Shown here piece by piece: positions 52,143 through 60,782 of a stretch of 64,000 nt of DNA. Numbering within the stretch: position 1 is the first letter of the stretch; the number at the start of each line of letters is the position of its first letter. This DNA comes from Paraburkholderia acidipaludis NBRC 101816 (lineage in GTDB: Bacteria; Pseudomonadota; Gammaproteobacteria; Burkholderiales; Burkholderiaceae), in assembly GCF_000684975.1 (NCBI RefSeq), contig NZ_BAXZ01000030.1, positions 1 through 64,000 on the forward strand, in the 5' to 3' direction. The notes under the pieces are model-generated. The model was not told the DNA's origin. It saw only the letters and a program-made list of their open reading frames with translations, and searched no databases. Position numbers and translations under genes: made by a program.

Positions 52143-53654
52143 TTACTTCGCAACCGGCATCGTGAACTCGGCACCCTTTTCGGTGCTCTCCGGCCAGCGC
52201 TGCATGATCGACTTCTGCTTCGTGTAGAAACGCACGCCTTCCTCGCCGTAGGCATGCATGTCGCCGAACAGGCTGCGCTTCCAGCCGCCGAAGCCGTGCC
52301 ATGCCATCGGCACCGGAATCGGCACGTTGATGCCCACCATGCCCACCTCGATCTGGCGGCCGAACTCGCGCGCCACGTGGCCGTCACGCGTGAAGCAGGC
52401 CACGCCGTTGCCGAACTCGTGGTCGTTGATCAATTGCACGGCCTCGGCAAAATCCTTCACGCGCACGCATGCCAGCACGGGGCCGAAGATTTCTTCCTTG
52501 TAGATGCGCATCTCGGGCGTGACGTTGTCGAACAGCGTGCCCCCCGTGAAGAAGCCGTTTTCGTGACCGGGCACCTTCAGGCCGCGGCCGTCCACCACGA
52601 GCTTCGCGCCTTCCTCCACGCCCGTCGCGATGTAGCCCTCAATGCGCTCCAGGGCCTGTTGCGTGACGACCGGACCCATTTCGGCGTCGGCTTCCATGCC
52701 GTTCTTGACGATGAGGCTCTTCGCACGCTCGGCGAGGCGCGGCACGATCTTGTCGGCCACCTCGCCCACCAGCACCGCCACCGAAATCGCCATGCAGCGC
52801 TCGCCCGCCGAACCGTAGCCCGCGCCGATCAGCGCATCCACGGCCTGGTCGAGGTCGGCGTCGGGCATCACGACCATATGGTTTTTCGCGCCGCCCAGCG
52901 CCTGCACGCGCTTGCCGTGCTTCGCGCCGGTCTCGTAGATATAGTTCGCGATCGGCGTGGAGCCCACGAAGCTCACCGCCTTCACGTCGCGGTGCGCGAG
53001 CAGCGCGTCGACCACGACCTTGTCGCCCTGCACGACGTTGAACACGCCGTCCGGCAGACCGGCTTCCTTGAGCAGACGCGCCATGAACAGCGACGCCGAC
53101 GGGTCGCGCTCGCTGGGCTTGAGGATGAACGTGCAGCCGGCAGCCAGCGCGACCGGGAACATCCAGCACGGCACCATGCAGGGGAAGTTGAACGGCGTGA
53201 TGCCGGCCACCACGCCCAGCGGCTGGCGCACGGTCCAGTTGTCCATGCCCGTGGAAACCTGCTCCGTGTAATCGCCCTTGAGCAGTTGCGGAATGCCGCA
53301 CGCAAATTCGACGACGTCGATGCCGCGCGCGACTTCGCCCTGCGCGTCGGCAAACACCTTGCCGTGCTCGGCCGTGATGATGGCGGCGAGTTCGTCCTTG
53401 TGGCGGTTCATCAGCTCGAGAAAGCGCAGCATGACGCGCGCGCGGCGGATGGGCGGCGTGTTGCTCCAACCCGGAAATGCGGCTTTCGCGCTCGCCACGG
53501 CGGCGTCCACGTCGGCCGCTTCGCCCAGCGCGAGGCGGCGGGCGGCGGCGCCCGTGGCCGGATTGAAGACCGCCTGCGTGCGGTCGCCGGCGCCGCGTAC
53601 GGTCTTGCCGCCAATATAGTGGACCACGTCTGCGCTATCGGTGTAAGCCTGCAT
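52143..53654 (-). CDS. mmsA: Methylmalonate-semialdehyde dehydrogenase (CoA-acylating)
   Basis: A 503-residue aldehyde dehydrogenase of the MmsA type, converting methylmalonate or malonate semialdehyde to propionyl- or acetyl-CoA in valine and inositol breakdown. ITPFNFPCMVPCWMFP, FVGSTPIANYIYETGA, the nucleophile in GSAGERCMAIS and the CoA-acylating family ending MPVAK are seen. The start at 53654 has AAGGAGATGAC before it. It is divergent from a LysR gene 184 bases away. mmsB is absent, so it may serve inositol or beta-alanine routes; rhizopine-like genes nearby make an inositol link attractive but unproven. Confidence 0.92.
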   Translation of the reverse strand: MQAYTDSADVVHYIGGKTVRGAGDRTQAVFNPATGAAARRLALGEAADVDAAVASAKAAFPGWSNTPPIRRARVMLRFLELMNRHKDELAAIITAEHGKVFADAQGEVARGIDVVEFACGIPQLLKGDYTEQVSTGMDNWTVRQPLGVVAGITPFNFPCMVPCWMFPVALAAGCTFILKPSERDPSASLFMARLLKEAGLPDGVFNVVQGDKVVVDALLAHRDVKAVSFVGSTPIANYIYETGAKHGKRVQALGGAKNHMVVMPDADLDQAVDALIGAGYGSAGERCMAISVAVLVGEVADKIVPRLAERAKSLIVKNGMEADAEMGPVVTQQALERIEGYIATGVEEGAKLVVDGRGLKVPGHENGFFTGGTLFDNVTPEMRIYKEEIFGPVLACVRVKDFAEAVQLINDHEFGNGVACFTRDGHVAREFGRQIEVGMVGINVPIPVPMAWHGFGGWKRSLFGDMHAYGEEGVRFYTKQKSIMQRWPESTEKGAEFTMPVAK

Positions 53655-53838
53655 GTCATCTCCTTGCGGGTTGTTCGATGGGACCCAGTGTACGTAGACC
53701 GCCCGGCCCTGCAAAGCCATGGCGGCTGAATTGATTGTTTTCGATGGCGAACAATCCGCCGTGCGAATGGTGAAAGATGGGCCGGCGTGGTGCTATGATC
53801 GGACCCTGATCAGCAGACGTTCGGCGGGAATCATCGGC

Positions 53839-54780
53839 ATGGACACGCAGAAGATCGAGGCGCTCTGGGCGCACCTGCACTGGCTCAACGTGCTCGCGGA
53901 GCAAGGCAGCTACACGGCGGCGGCGGCGCGTCTCGGCGTGAGCAAGGCCGCGATGAGCCAGCGCATTGCGGAGCTGGAACGCGCGGCGGGCGTCGCGCTG
54001 GTGCAGCGCACCACGCGCAGCGTGCGCTTTACCGAAGCGGGGCGGCAGCTCGTGGAGGAAACGCGCGCGGAGTTCGAGCGCATTGCCGCGAGCTTCGCGA
54101 ACGTGCGCGAAATGGCCGACGTGGTGCGCGGCACCGTGCGCGTCACGGCGCCCGTCGCGTTCGCGCGCCAGCAGCTCGTGCCGCGCCTCGCGCAGTTCGC
54201 GCGCGCGAATCCCGAAGTGCGCGTGCAACTGGAGCTTTCCGACCGGCTCACCTCGATCGCGACCGAAGGCTTCGACCTCGCGATCCGCCATAGCGCGCAG
54301 GTGCCCGAAACGCACGTGGCCTTCAAGCTTTGCGATACGCATTCGGTCATTGCCGCCACGCCGGCCTACCTGCGCAGGCGCGGCATGCCGCAAACGCCAG
54401 CCGATCTCGCGTCGCACGACTGCCTCTACTATCCGCGCACGCCGGGACCCGGGGTATGGTCGTTCGAGAAGCCGGGTCGCCGCGCCGAGGCCACACGCGT
54501 CAGCGTGACCGTGAACGGCCCGGTCTCGGCCAACAACAGCGAAGCCTTGCGCGACGCCGCGCTCGAACACCTGGGCATCGCGCTCCTGCCCGATTTCAGC
54601 GCGCAGAGCGCGCTGCAAACGCGCAAACTCGTCGTACTCCTGCCCAACTGGCGCCCCGTGGGCGCGTATGCTTCGCAACTGCATGTCGTGCGCCCGTACG
54701 GCGCCCACGTGCCGCGCGCCGTCACGCGCTTTACGGAGTTCCTGCGGCAATCGTTCGAGGGCGGATTTTCGCTCGAATGA
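53839..54780 (+). CDS. LysR-family regulator
   Basis: A 313-residue LysR regulator: helix-turn-helix (about 8-68; LNVLAEQGSYTAAAARLGVS, MSQRIAELERAAGVALVQRT) and an effector domain. The chosen start at 53839 matches the family; an upstream ATG at 53719 would add 40 unrelated residues. It is divergent from mmsA, its likely target, and is followed by a LacI gene after 25 bases. The effector is unknown. Confidence 0.9.
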   Translation: MDTQKIEALWAHLHWLNVLAEQGSYTAAAARLGVSKAAMSQRIAELERAAGVALVQRTTRSVRFTEAGRQLVEETRAEFERIAASFANVREMADVVRGTVRVTAPVAFARQQLVPRLAQFARANPEVRVQLELSDRLTSIATEGFDLAIRHSAQVPETHVAFKLCDTHSVIAATPAYLRRRGMPQTPADLASHDCLYYPRTPGPGVWSFEKPGRRAEATRVSVTVNGPVSANNSEALRDAALEHLGIALLPDFSAQSALQTRKLVVLLPNWRPVGAYASQLHVVRPYGAHVPRAVTRFTEFLRQSFEGGFSLE

Positions 54781-54805
54781 ATCGCGACAGCCCCGGAGAC
54801 ACCCC

Positions 54806-55870
54806 ATGACCGACACCCCCACGCCGCGCCGCAAACGCAGCGCGCGTTTCGCCGATATCGCCGAGGCGGCGGGAGTCAGCCCCGCAACGGTCGATCGCGT
54901 GCTGAACGAACGCGGCAGCGTGTCGGCGGCCATGCGCGCACGCGTCGTGGCGGCGGCGCGGCAGCTTGGCGTGCCGCGCGTCCTGCCGGCCACGAGCCAC
55001 GGCCTCGTGCATATCGACGTCCTGCTGCCGCAAAACACCACGCCGTTCTTTCAGCGCGTGGCGCAAGGGCTCGAGCGCTCGATGCAGATGCTCGACCGGC
55101 GCATTGTCCTGCATCGCCAGATCCTTCCGGAAGCCGACGACGACGTGATCACGCGCGCCATCCTGCGCCCGAACTACAAGCGCGCCGGCCTGATCGTCAC
55201 CACGCGCGACACGGCTGCCGTGCGCGAGGCGCTGCGCGCGGTGATCGCGCGGGGCGAGCCCGTGGTCACGATGGTGACCGATATTGCGGAGGTCGAACGA
55301 ATCCATTACGCCGGCATCGACAATGTGAGCGCGGGCCGCACGGCGGGCTACTTGCTTGGGCGTCTCGCGGAAGGCCCCGGCCGGATTCTACTGGTGTGTT
55401 CGCGCAAGGACTATCGCGCGCACGTGGACCGCATCAGCGGCTGCCGCGCCCAATTGAGCGAGGCGTTTCCCCACCTGATCTGCGACGGCGAGGCGGTGGA
55501 GCATTTCGACGACGCGGACCGCTGCCATCGCGCGGTCCTCAAGGAGCTCAGGCGCGGCGACGTGATCGGCATCTACAACAGCGGCTATGCGTCGGCCGGC
55601 ATCGAGGCCGCGTTGCGCAAGGTGGGAGCGACCGGGCACGTGGTCTGGGCCGGGCACGAGATGCTCGACCTGCACCGCCAGTACATCGAGCAGGGCACGA
55701 TGGACATTGCGATCGACCAGGACCCGGACGGACAGATCATCTCCGCCTTGCAGCACGTGCTAAACGCGTGCGGCGTGGTGGAAACGCCCGTGCCGCCGGG
55801 GCCGGTCGAGTTCCGCATTTTCTGTTCTGCGAACGTGCGGCGCGACCCTTATCTGGTCGCAAGAAGCTGA
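54806..55870 (+). CDS. LacI-family regulator
   Basis: A 354-residue LacI regulator: helix-turn-helix (about 16-62; ARFADIAEAAGVSPATVDRV, LNERGSVS) and a periplasmic-binding-protein fold (about 70-345). The same strand holds LysR 25 bases upstream. Immediately downstream, converging after 15 bases, is the MocC-like gene, so this protein is a second LacI candidate for controlling the rhizopine-like block besides the one at 59622. CGGAG precedes the ATG. The ligand is probably a sugar or inositol derivative. Confidence 0.9.
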   Translation: MTDTPTPRRKRSARFADIAEAAGVSPATVDRVLNERGSVSAAMRARVVAAARQLGVPRVLPATSHGLVHIDVLLPQNTTPFFQRVAQGLERSMQMLDRRIVLHRQILPEADDDVITRAILRPNYKRAGLIVTTRDTAAVREALRAVIARGEPVVTMVTDIAEVERIHYAGIDNVSAGRTAGYLLGRLAEGPGRILLVCSRKDYRAHVDRISGCRAQLSEAFPHLICDGEAVEHFDDADRCHRAVLKELRRGDVIGIYNSGYASAGIEAALRKVGATGHVVWAGHEMLDLHRQYIEQGTMDIAIDQDPDGQIISALQHVLNACGVVETPVPPGPVEFRIFCSANVRRDPYLVARS

Positions 55871-55885
55871 GTTCTACCAGGCAGC

Positions 55886-56758
55886 TCACACCGCTGCGCG
55901 CTCGCCCGATGCCGGCGCCAGGGTTTCCAGTTCGCTCCATAGCTCGCGTATCCAGTCCCGCATCAGCAGCGATTCGGCCCAGCGGTCGGTGGTGTCGTTG
56001 CCGTCCCGGCCGATGATGGCATACGGCTGCGGCCCGAGTTCGCAGGTGAAAGCGAGCGTGTCGTTCTCGCCCGCGCGGCGGCGCCACGATAGAAAACCAT
56101 AGCGCCACCAGTCGAGAAACAGGTCCACCCATTTCCGGTGCGGCGCGAACGAGATTTCGATCTGCACCTGCTCGCGGCTCGCCACGCGGCCATGAAAGGC
56201 CCATGAGTTGTCGAGAACCCGCTGGATCAGCGCGTGGTTCTCCTGCGAAACGGGCCATGCGAACTCGCGCCCGACGAGGTAATGCGAAAGATCGCCTAGC
56301 AGCGGGAGGTCGGGGCGCGCATCGAGCAGATCGAGCGTGAAGTAGAGGTCGGTGGTCAGGCGGTCGCGATGCGTCTCGATGTAGACGGGAATGTCCACCT
56401 GCTCGGCAAGACGCCGCCAGCCGTCGACCAGGACCAGGGCTTCCTTGAGCGTGCGCGGACGCACGTCGGGTTGCAGATCGACATGGTGCAGGCCGAACTC
56501 GGTCGCCAGTTCGAGCACGGGCTGCAGGTCGTCGACGGTGGCCGGAAAGCATTGCCCTTCCGCCGCCAGCCCGTAGGCCTTGCGCAACTCGGCCAGCCGC
56601 TTCACGTCCTCGCGCTTCGTGCAGTGTGCGCTCACGCCATCGAAACCGGCTTCGGCAATCATCCGCACGTTTTCTTCGAGCGAGCGCTCGTAGCCATCGG
56701 TGTGGCGGCGTTCCATCGCCCAGAGGGACTGGAACACCTGCAGTCGTTGCGCCATCAT
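55886..56758 (-). CDS. Sugar-phosphate isomerase/epimerase, MocC-like
   Basis: A 290-residue xylose-isomerase-like TIM barrel. Likely metal ligands are in IPVYIETHRDR, PLLGDLSHYLVG and TCELGPQPY. This fold includes inosose isomerases and MocC of the rhizopine pathway. It is the last gene of a minus-strand group: oxygenase, Rieske ferredoxin, ferredoxin reductase, then this gene 42 bases on. Alternative starts differ by one codon. The exact reaction, probably isomerisation or epimerisation of an oxidised cyclitol, is not known. Confidence 0.82.
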   Translation of the reverse strand: MMAQRLQVFQSLWAMERRHTDGYERSLEENVRMIAEAGFDGVSAHCTKREDVKRLAELRKAYGLAAEGQCFPATVDDLQPVLELATEFGLHHVDLQPDVRPRTLKEALVLVDGWRRLAEQVDIPVYIETHRDRLTTDLYFTLDLLDARPDLPLLGDLSHYLVGREFAWPVSQENHALIQRVLDNSWAFHGRVASREQVQIEISFAPHRKWVDLFLDWWRYGFLSWRRRAGENDTLAFTCELGPQPYAIIGRDGNDTTDRWAESLLMRDWIRELWSELETLAPASGERAAV

Positions 56759-56800
56759 GTCTCCGTTGCGGCGGGGTAGCGAGCCGCTGGGGTACTGCGT

Positions 56801-58033
56801 TTAGAGCAGGCTCTTGAGCTTGACTTCGGGATTGGCCAGTTGCCCGGGGTCGTGCGCGCCGCCGCGCTCGACCAGCATCCGCGCGAGCCGCATTTCCTTC
56901 GCGAAACCACTCGCCGGGCCGAAGCCGCTCGCGCCAACCAGCTTTCCTTCGGCATCCAGATCGAAATGTATCTCCCCGGTGCCGTTCATGGCGCGCAGGA
57001 CCGTTTGCTTCCCAAGCGCCGGTTCGCCCGCCACCTGCAACTGATGGTCGTACTGATCGGACCAGAACCACGGCGTTTCGCGGTAGGCCTCCTGTGCCCC
57101 CAGCATGTTGCGCGCCGCGACGCGCGCCTGGGTTTCCGCGTTGTGCCAGGTCTCCTGGCGGATGCGATGCGCACCAAACCGGCTTGGAAACACGGCGACA
57201 TCGCCCGCCGCGTAGATGCCGGGCGCCGACGTCCGGAGGGTTTCGTCAACGAGAATCCCGCGCTCGATCGCGAGTCCCGCCGCCCGAGCCAGTTCGTCGG
57301 CCGGCTCGATGCCGATACCGACGATCACCGTATCCGCGTGCAGCACGCGGCCGTCTTCCAGCGCCAAGGCAAGCCCGCCATCGTCGCGCGGCTCGAACGC
57401 GCGCGGTGCGGAATTCAACAGAATCTGCACGCCGTTGCGCTCGTGCAGCGCATGAGCGCGCGCGGCGATCGCGGCAGGCACGGCACGGCCGAGCAGGCGC
57501 ACGCCGCCCTCCACCACCGTCACCTCGCATCCGCGCGCGCGGGCCGAAGCCGCCACTTCGAGGCCGATGAAGCCGCCGCCCACCACGACAATGCGCGCGC
57601 CCGGCGCGAGCCTCGGCCCGATTGCCGCCGCATCGTCCAGCGTGCGCAGGCATTGCACGAGCGCGCCGGATGCGCCCGGCACCGAAAGGCGTCGGGCATG
57701 GCCGCCGGTTGCCAGCAGCAGCGCCTCGCAGGCCAGTGTCTCGCCGTCGCCCAGATGCAGCGTGCGCGTGGCCGGGTCGAGCGAACGCACCGTCGCGACC
57801 CGATGCTCGATCCCGTCCTCGCGCCACGCTTCGGGCGCACGCAGGCCGCACTGGCCCGGTTCGCGCTCGCCCGTCAGCAGCGCCTTCGAAAGCGGCGGCC
57901 GCTCGTACGGCAAATGCGGCTCCGCGCCGATCAACACGATGCGGCCGTCCCAGCCCGCCTCGCGCAGCGTTTGCGCGGCACGGCCGCCAACGTGGCCCGC
58001 ACCCACGATAGCCATCACGCGTTCGCTGGCCAT
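56801..58033 (-). CDS. FAD-dependent ferredoxin reductase, MocF-like
   Basis: A 410-residue reductase of the rubredoxin/ferredoxin-reductase family (putidaredoxin-reductase-like). The FAD motif is VGAGHVGGRAA, the NAD motif VVGGGFIGLEVA and the second FAD contact YAAGDVAVFP. It passes electrons from NAD(P)H to the Rieske ferredoxin encoded four bases upstream and so to the desaturase-like oxygenase. Spacing to the ferredoxin gene means tight coupling. It has the normal length and intact motifs. Confidence 0.92.
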   Translation of the reverse strand: MASERVMAIVGAGHVGGRAAQTLREAGWDGRIVLIGAEPHLPYERPPLSKALLTGEREPGQCGLRAPEAWREDGIEHRVATVRSLDPATRTLHLGDGETLACEALLLATGGHARRLSVPGASGALVQCLRTLDDAAAIGPRLAPGARIVVVGGGFIGLEVAASARARGCEVTVVEGGVRLLGRAVPAAIAARAHALHERNGVQILLNSAPRAFEPRDDGGLALALEDGRVLHADTVIVGIGIEPADELARAAGLAIERGILVDETLRTSAPGIYAAGDVAVFPSRFGAHRIRQETWHNAETQARVAARNMLGAQEAYRETPWFWSDQYDHQLQVAGEPALGKQTVLRAMNGTGEIHFDLDAEGKLVGASGFGPASGFAKEMRLARMLVERGGAHDPGQLANPEVKLKSLL

Positions 58034-58037
58034 GGCA

Positions 58038-58346
58038 TCAGATCTCGATGAAGATGCGCCCGGCTTCTACCCTCGCCGGATACGTCTTGAGCTTTTCGCA
58101 TACGGGCGCGCACAGCGCCCGCCCGTCGCGAATATCGAAGCGGCCGTTGTGCTTCGGGCATTCGATCGTATGGCCCATCACGAGGCCGTCGCACAGGTGC
58201 ACGTGTTCGTGCGTGCAGAGCCCGTCGCTCGCGTAGACGTCGCCGTCCACGCGATAGATGGCATAGGTCCGGCCAGCGTGATCGAAGCGCATGACGTCCT
58301 CGTCCTCGATCTCGTCCAACGCGGCTGCGTCGATCCACTGCGTCAT
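58038..58346 (-). CDS. Rieske [2Fe-2S] ferredoxin, MocE-like
   Basis: A 102-residue Rieske ferredoxin. Ligands are Cys44 and His46 (LCTHEHVHL) and Cys63 and His66 (IECPKHNG), the CxH...CxxH pattern of soluble oxygenase ferredoxins. CAAGGAGACACG precedes the ATG. It sits between the oxygenase and the reductase, forming a three-component electron chain. It should be cytosolic. Confidence 0.95.
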   Translation of the reverse strand: MTQWIDAAALDEIEDEDVMRFDHAGRTYAIYRVDGDVYASDGLCTHEHVHLCDGLVMGHTIECPKHNGRFDIRDGRALCAPVCEKLKTYPARVEAGRIFIEI

Positions 58347-58395
58347 GTCGTGTCTCCTTGATTCGTTATCGATATGTTCAGGACTGCTTTGTCTC

Positions 58396-59472
58396 TCAGG
58401 TCACGCCCGGCACCGGCCGCTTGACGTGATACTCGGGATTGCGCGTCTGCCGCACCAGCGCGGGAATGATCTCCGCGTAGGCGGCAAGGCTGCTCGAATA
58501 GGTGGGCGGCATGTCCGCCTTGACGAACTCGTGCAGCCGCGGCAAGGCATGGAACGGGATCATCGGGAACATGTGATGTTCGATGTGGTAATTCATGTTC
58601 CAGTAGAGGAAGCGGAACACGGGATTCATCATGACCGTGCGGCAGTTCTTGCGGTGGTCGAGAACATTCTCGGGCAGCCCCGCATGCTGCGTAAGGCCGA
58701 AGTAGAGGTAAAGCCACGCGCCGTAGAGACTGGGCAAGCCGATATACAGGAGCGGCAGCACCGAGTGGAAGCCGATGCAGGCAGCCACCACGGCCGCATA
58801 GGCGAGGAGCGTCAGGCGCGCCTCGCGCACCACCTTCGGCCACTCGGATTCGGGTATGAAAGTCTTCTCTTCCGCACCGACGTTGCCGAAGGCCGCGGAA
58901 ACGATCTTCGGCGCTTCGTTCGCCACGTGCTTGATCGCGCAGACATTAAGCAGGATCGCGAACCAATCCGTCGGCCGAGGCGCGGCGATCTCCGGATCGC
59001 GGCCAACCACCAGCGTGTCGGTATGATGCCGCGCGTGGCTCCAGCGCCAGACCGTGGGGCGCCGGAACACCTGGAACGAGGCAAGTTGATAAACCACGTC
59101 GTTCATCCAGCGCGTTTTGAACGCCGTGCCGTGCCCGCACTCGTGCCAGCGCGAATCGGCCGGGCTGCAGTAGAGCGTGCCGTACAGGAAGAAAGCGGGT
59201 ATGGCCCACAGCGAGTGCGCGTGCCATGCGAATCCCGCCAGCACGCCGCTCGCGACGATCGCCGCGTACCAGATGAGCGTGTCGCGAATCGCGCGCGCGT
59301 CGTCGCGCTGCATCAACGCCTTCATGGTGGCCCGCGGCACGGGGCACTTGTACCACTCGGCATTGACGAGGCCCGCGGCGCGCGCCGCCTCGCCCGCGCC
59401 GCCTATCAGCCGGTAAGCCTGATGCCCCGCGGGGGCGGACGCCTCGCGCGAGCCTGTTTGCGTGTTCGACAC
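58396..59472 (-). CDS. Fatty-acid-desaturase-like di-iron oxygenase, MocD-like (copy 1)
   Basis: A 358-residue membrane di-iron protein. The histidine boxes are H110ECGH114, H146ARHH150 and H296IEHH300, with about four hydrophobic helices between them. In the rhizopine pathway MocD is thought to remove the O-methyl group of 3-O-methyl-scyllo-inosamine by hydroxylation. The neighbouring ferredoxin and reductase fit that role; a true lipid desaturase is the alternative. The start is GTG at 59472 after AAGGAGA. A diverged paralogue lies at 61875. Confidence 0.9.
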   Translation of the reverse strand: MSNTQTGSREASAPAGHQAYRLIGGAGEAARAAGLVNAEWYKCPVPRATMKALMQRDDARAIRDTLIWYAAIVASGVLAGFAWHAHSLWAIPAFFLYGTLYCSPADSRWHECGHGTAFKTRWMNDVVYQLASFQVFRRPTVWRWSHARHHTDTLVVGRDPEIAAPRPTDWFAILLNVCAIKHVANEAPKIVSAAFGNVGAEEKTFIPESEWPKVVREARLTLLAYAAVVAACIGFHSVLPLLYIGLPSLYGAWLYLYFGLTQHAGLPENVLDHRKNCRTVMMNPVFRFLYWNMNYHIEHHMFPMIPFHALPRLHEFVKADMPPTYSSSLAAYAEIIPALVRQTRNPEYHVKRPVPGVT

Positions 59473-59563
59473 CGCTGTCTCCTTGATCCGGTTCGCCGGG
59501 GGGTGCCCGGCCCGTCAGTTCCTCTGCTCTCGAGATCAAAAATAAGCGCGGCGCCCGAATCGC

Positions 59564-59579
59564 TCAACGGAAACGTTGA
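59564..59579. promoter_or_regulatory. 16-bp inverted repeat upstream of MocD-like gene
   Basis: TCAACG-GAAA-CGTTGA is a perfect inverted repeat in the gap between the LacI stop and the MocD-like start. LacI-family operators commonly have AACG/CGTT half-sites, so this is a candidate operator for the catabolic operon. A second small repeat (GACGA/TCGTC) adjoins it. Confidence 0.55.
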
Positions 59580-59621
59580 CGAAATCTCGTCAAATCCGCC
59601 CGGCTGGCCGGTCGTCCCGGT

Positions 59622-60653
59622 TCAGTATTCCGGCGGCAGGTTCTCCTGCAGGTAGATCGAAATCGGCGTCTGCAGCGGCAGCCCGGAAGGGGTGCCCCGG
59701 TTGTAGTGCCCGAGAACGGCCTCCACGGCGCGCACGGCCTCCACAAACGGGCTCTGGTCGAGCACGGCGTCCATGACGCCCTCGATGAGCAACGCCCGGC
59801 TCACGGGCGTGAGTTCGTGGCCGATGAGCACCGTCGAGCGTTCGAGCTTCATCGCCTTCAATGCGCGCGCGATGCCTTCGTCGCCCACCGAGATGTTGTA
59901 GATGCCGCGCAGATCGGGGTACTTCCTGAACGCATCGCGCGCGAGCCGTTCGGTGGACCGTTCGTCCTCGCGGCTCTCCACGGTCGCCACCACTTCGCAT
60001 GCCGGGAAGCGGCGGCGCAGGACGGCGCGAAACGCACCGTCGCGCTGCTCGTGCCCGAGGTAGGTGCGCAGCCCCGCGACGACGAGTATCCTGCCGCCCT
60101 CGTGCCCGACGAAGCGCCCCATCAGCTCGCCGGCAATGCGCCCGGCGCAGCGGTTGTCGATGCCCACGTAAGCGAGGCGCCCGCTGTCGGGCAAATCGCT
60201 CGCGACGGTCACGACGGGAATCTTCTTCGCGACGCGCGCAACGGCATCCACGACCATCGGGTGCTCGTAGGCAACCACGATCATCGCATCGGCCTTCTGC
60301 GCCACGCGGCCGATCACGTTCGCGATCGACTGCGGTTCGAGGTCGTCGAAAAACGTGACGCTGCACAGCACGCGGTAGGCCTCGAACGACTTCTGCGCCA
60401 GCTCGAAGCCCTGCCGCAGCGCAACGTAATAGGGCGACGTGGGCTTCTGCGTGACGATGGCCACGCGCAGCCAGCGCACCGACACCTCGTGCAGCGCGCG
60501 ATCGATCTTGAGCTTGCGCGCCGCCTCGAGCACGCGGGCCTCCTTCTCGCGCGATACCCCGCCCCGCCCGTTCAGCACGCGCTCCACGGTCGCGTAGCTC
60601 ACGTCCGCGGCCTTCGCCACGTCCTCCATGGTCGGCTTTCTTCTGATGTTCAC
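59622..60653 (-). CDS. LacI-family regulator of the rhizopine-like cluster
   Basis: A 343-residue LacI regulator: helix-turn-helix (about 8-56; TMEDVAKAADVSYATVERVL) and a sugar-binding core (about 63-335). GTG at 60653 is taken as start because it gives the usual few residues before the helix-turn-helix; an ATG at 60629 would cut into it. It is divergent from the MocB-like gene and upstream of the MocD-E-F-C genes on its own strand, so it sits centrally to control both sides. Candidate operators are at 60680-60697 and 59564-59579. Confidence 0.9.
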   Translation of the reverse strand: MNIRRKPTMEDVAKAADVSYATVERVLNGRGGVSREKEARVLEAARKLKIDRALHEVSVRWLRVAIVTQKPTSPYYVALRQGFELAQKSFEAYRVLCSVTFFDDLEPQSIANVIGRVAQKADAMIVVAYEHPMVVDAVARVAKKIPVVTVASDLPDSGRLAYVGIDNRCAGRIAGELMGRFVGHEGGRILVVAGLRTYLGHEQRDGAFRAVLRRRFPACEVVATVESREDERSTERLARDAFRKYPDLRGIYNISVGDEGIARALKAMKLERSTVLIGHELTPVSRALLIEGVMDAVLDQSPFVEAVRAVEAVLGHYNRGTPSGLPLQTPISIYLQENLPPEY

Positions 60654-60679
60654 GCGTGCCTCGTGGTTGAAGAAAAATC

Positions 60680-60697
60680 CTCAAATTAGCGTTTGAG
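60680..60697. promoter_or_regulatory. Inverted repeat between LacI and MocB-like genes
   Basis: CTCAAA and TTTGAG flank a six-base core in the 129-base divergent gap. The symmetry and position suggest a LacI-type operator controlling both promoters. Confidence 0.55.
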
Positions 60698-60782
60698 AGC
60701 GAAGAATCGATCAACTACATTCTAGTCGTCATTCGCAGCACGAAGCCGAGACCCATCGGCAAACGACAAGGAGACAGTCAGC

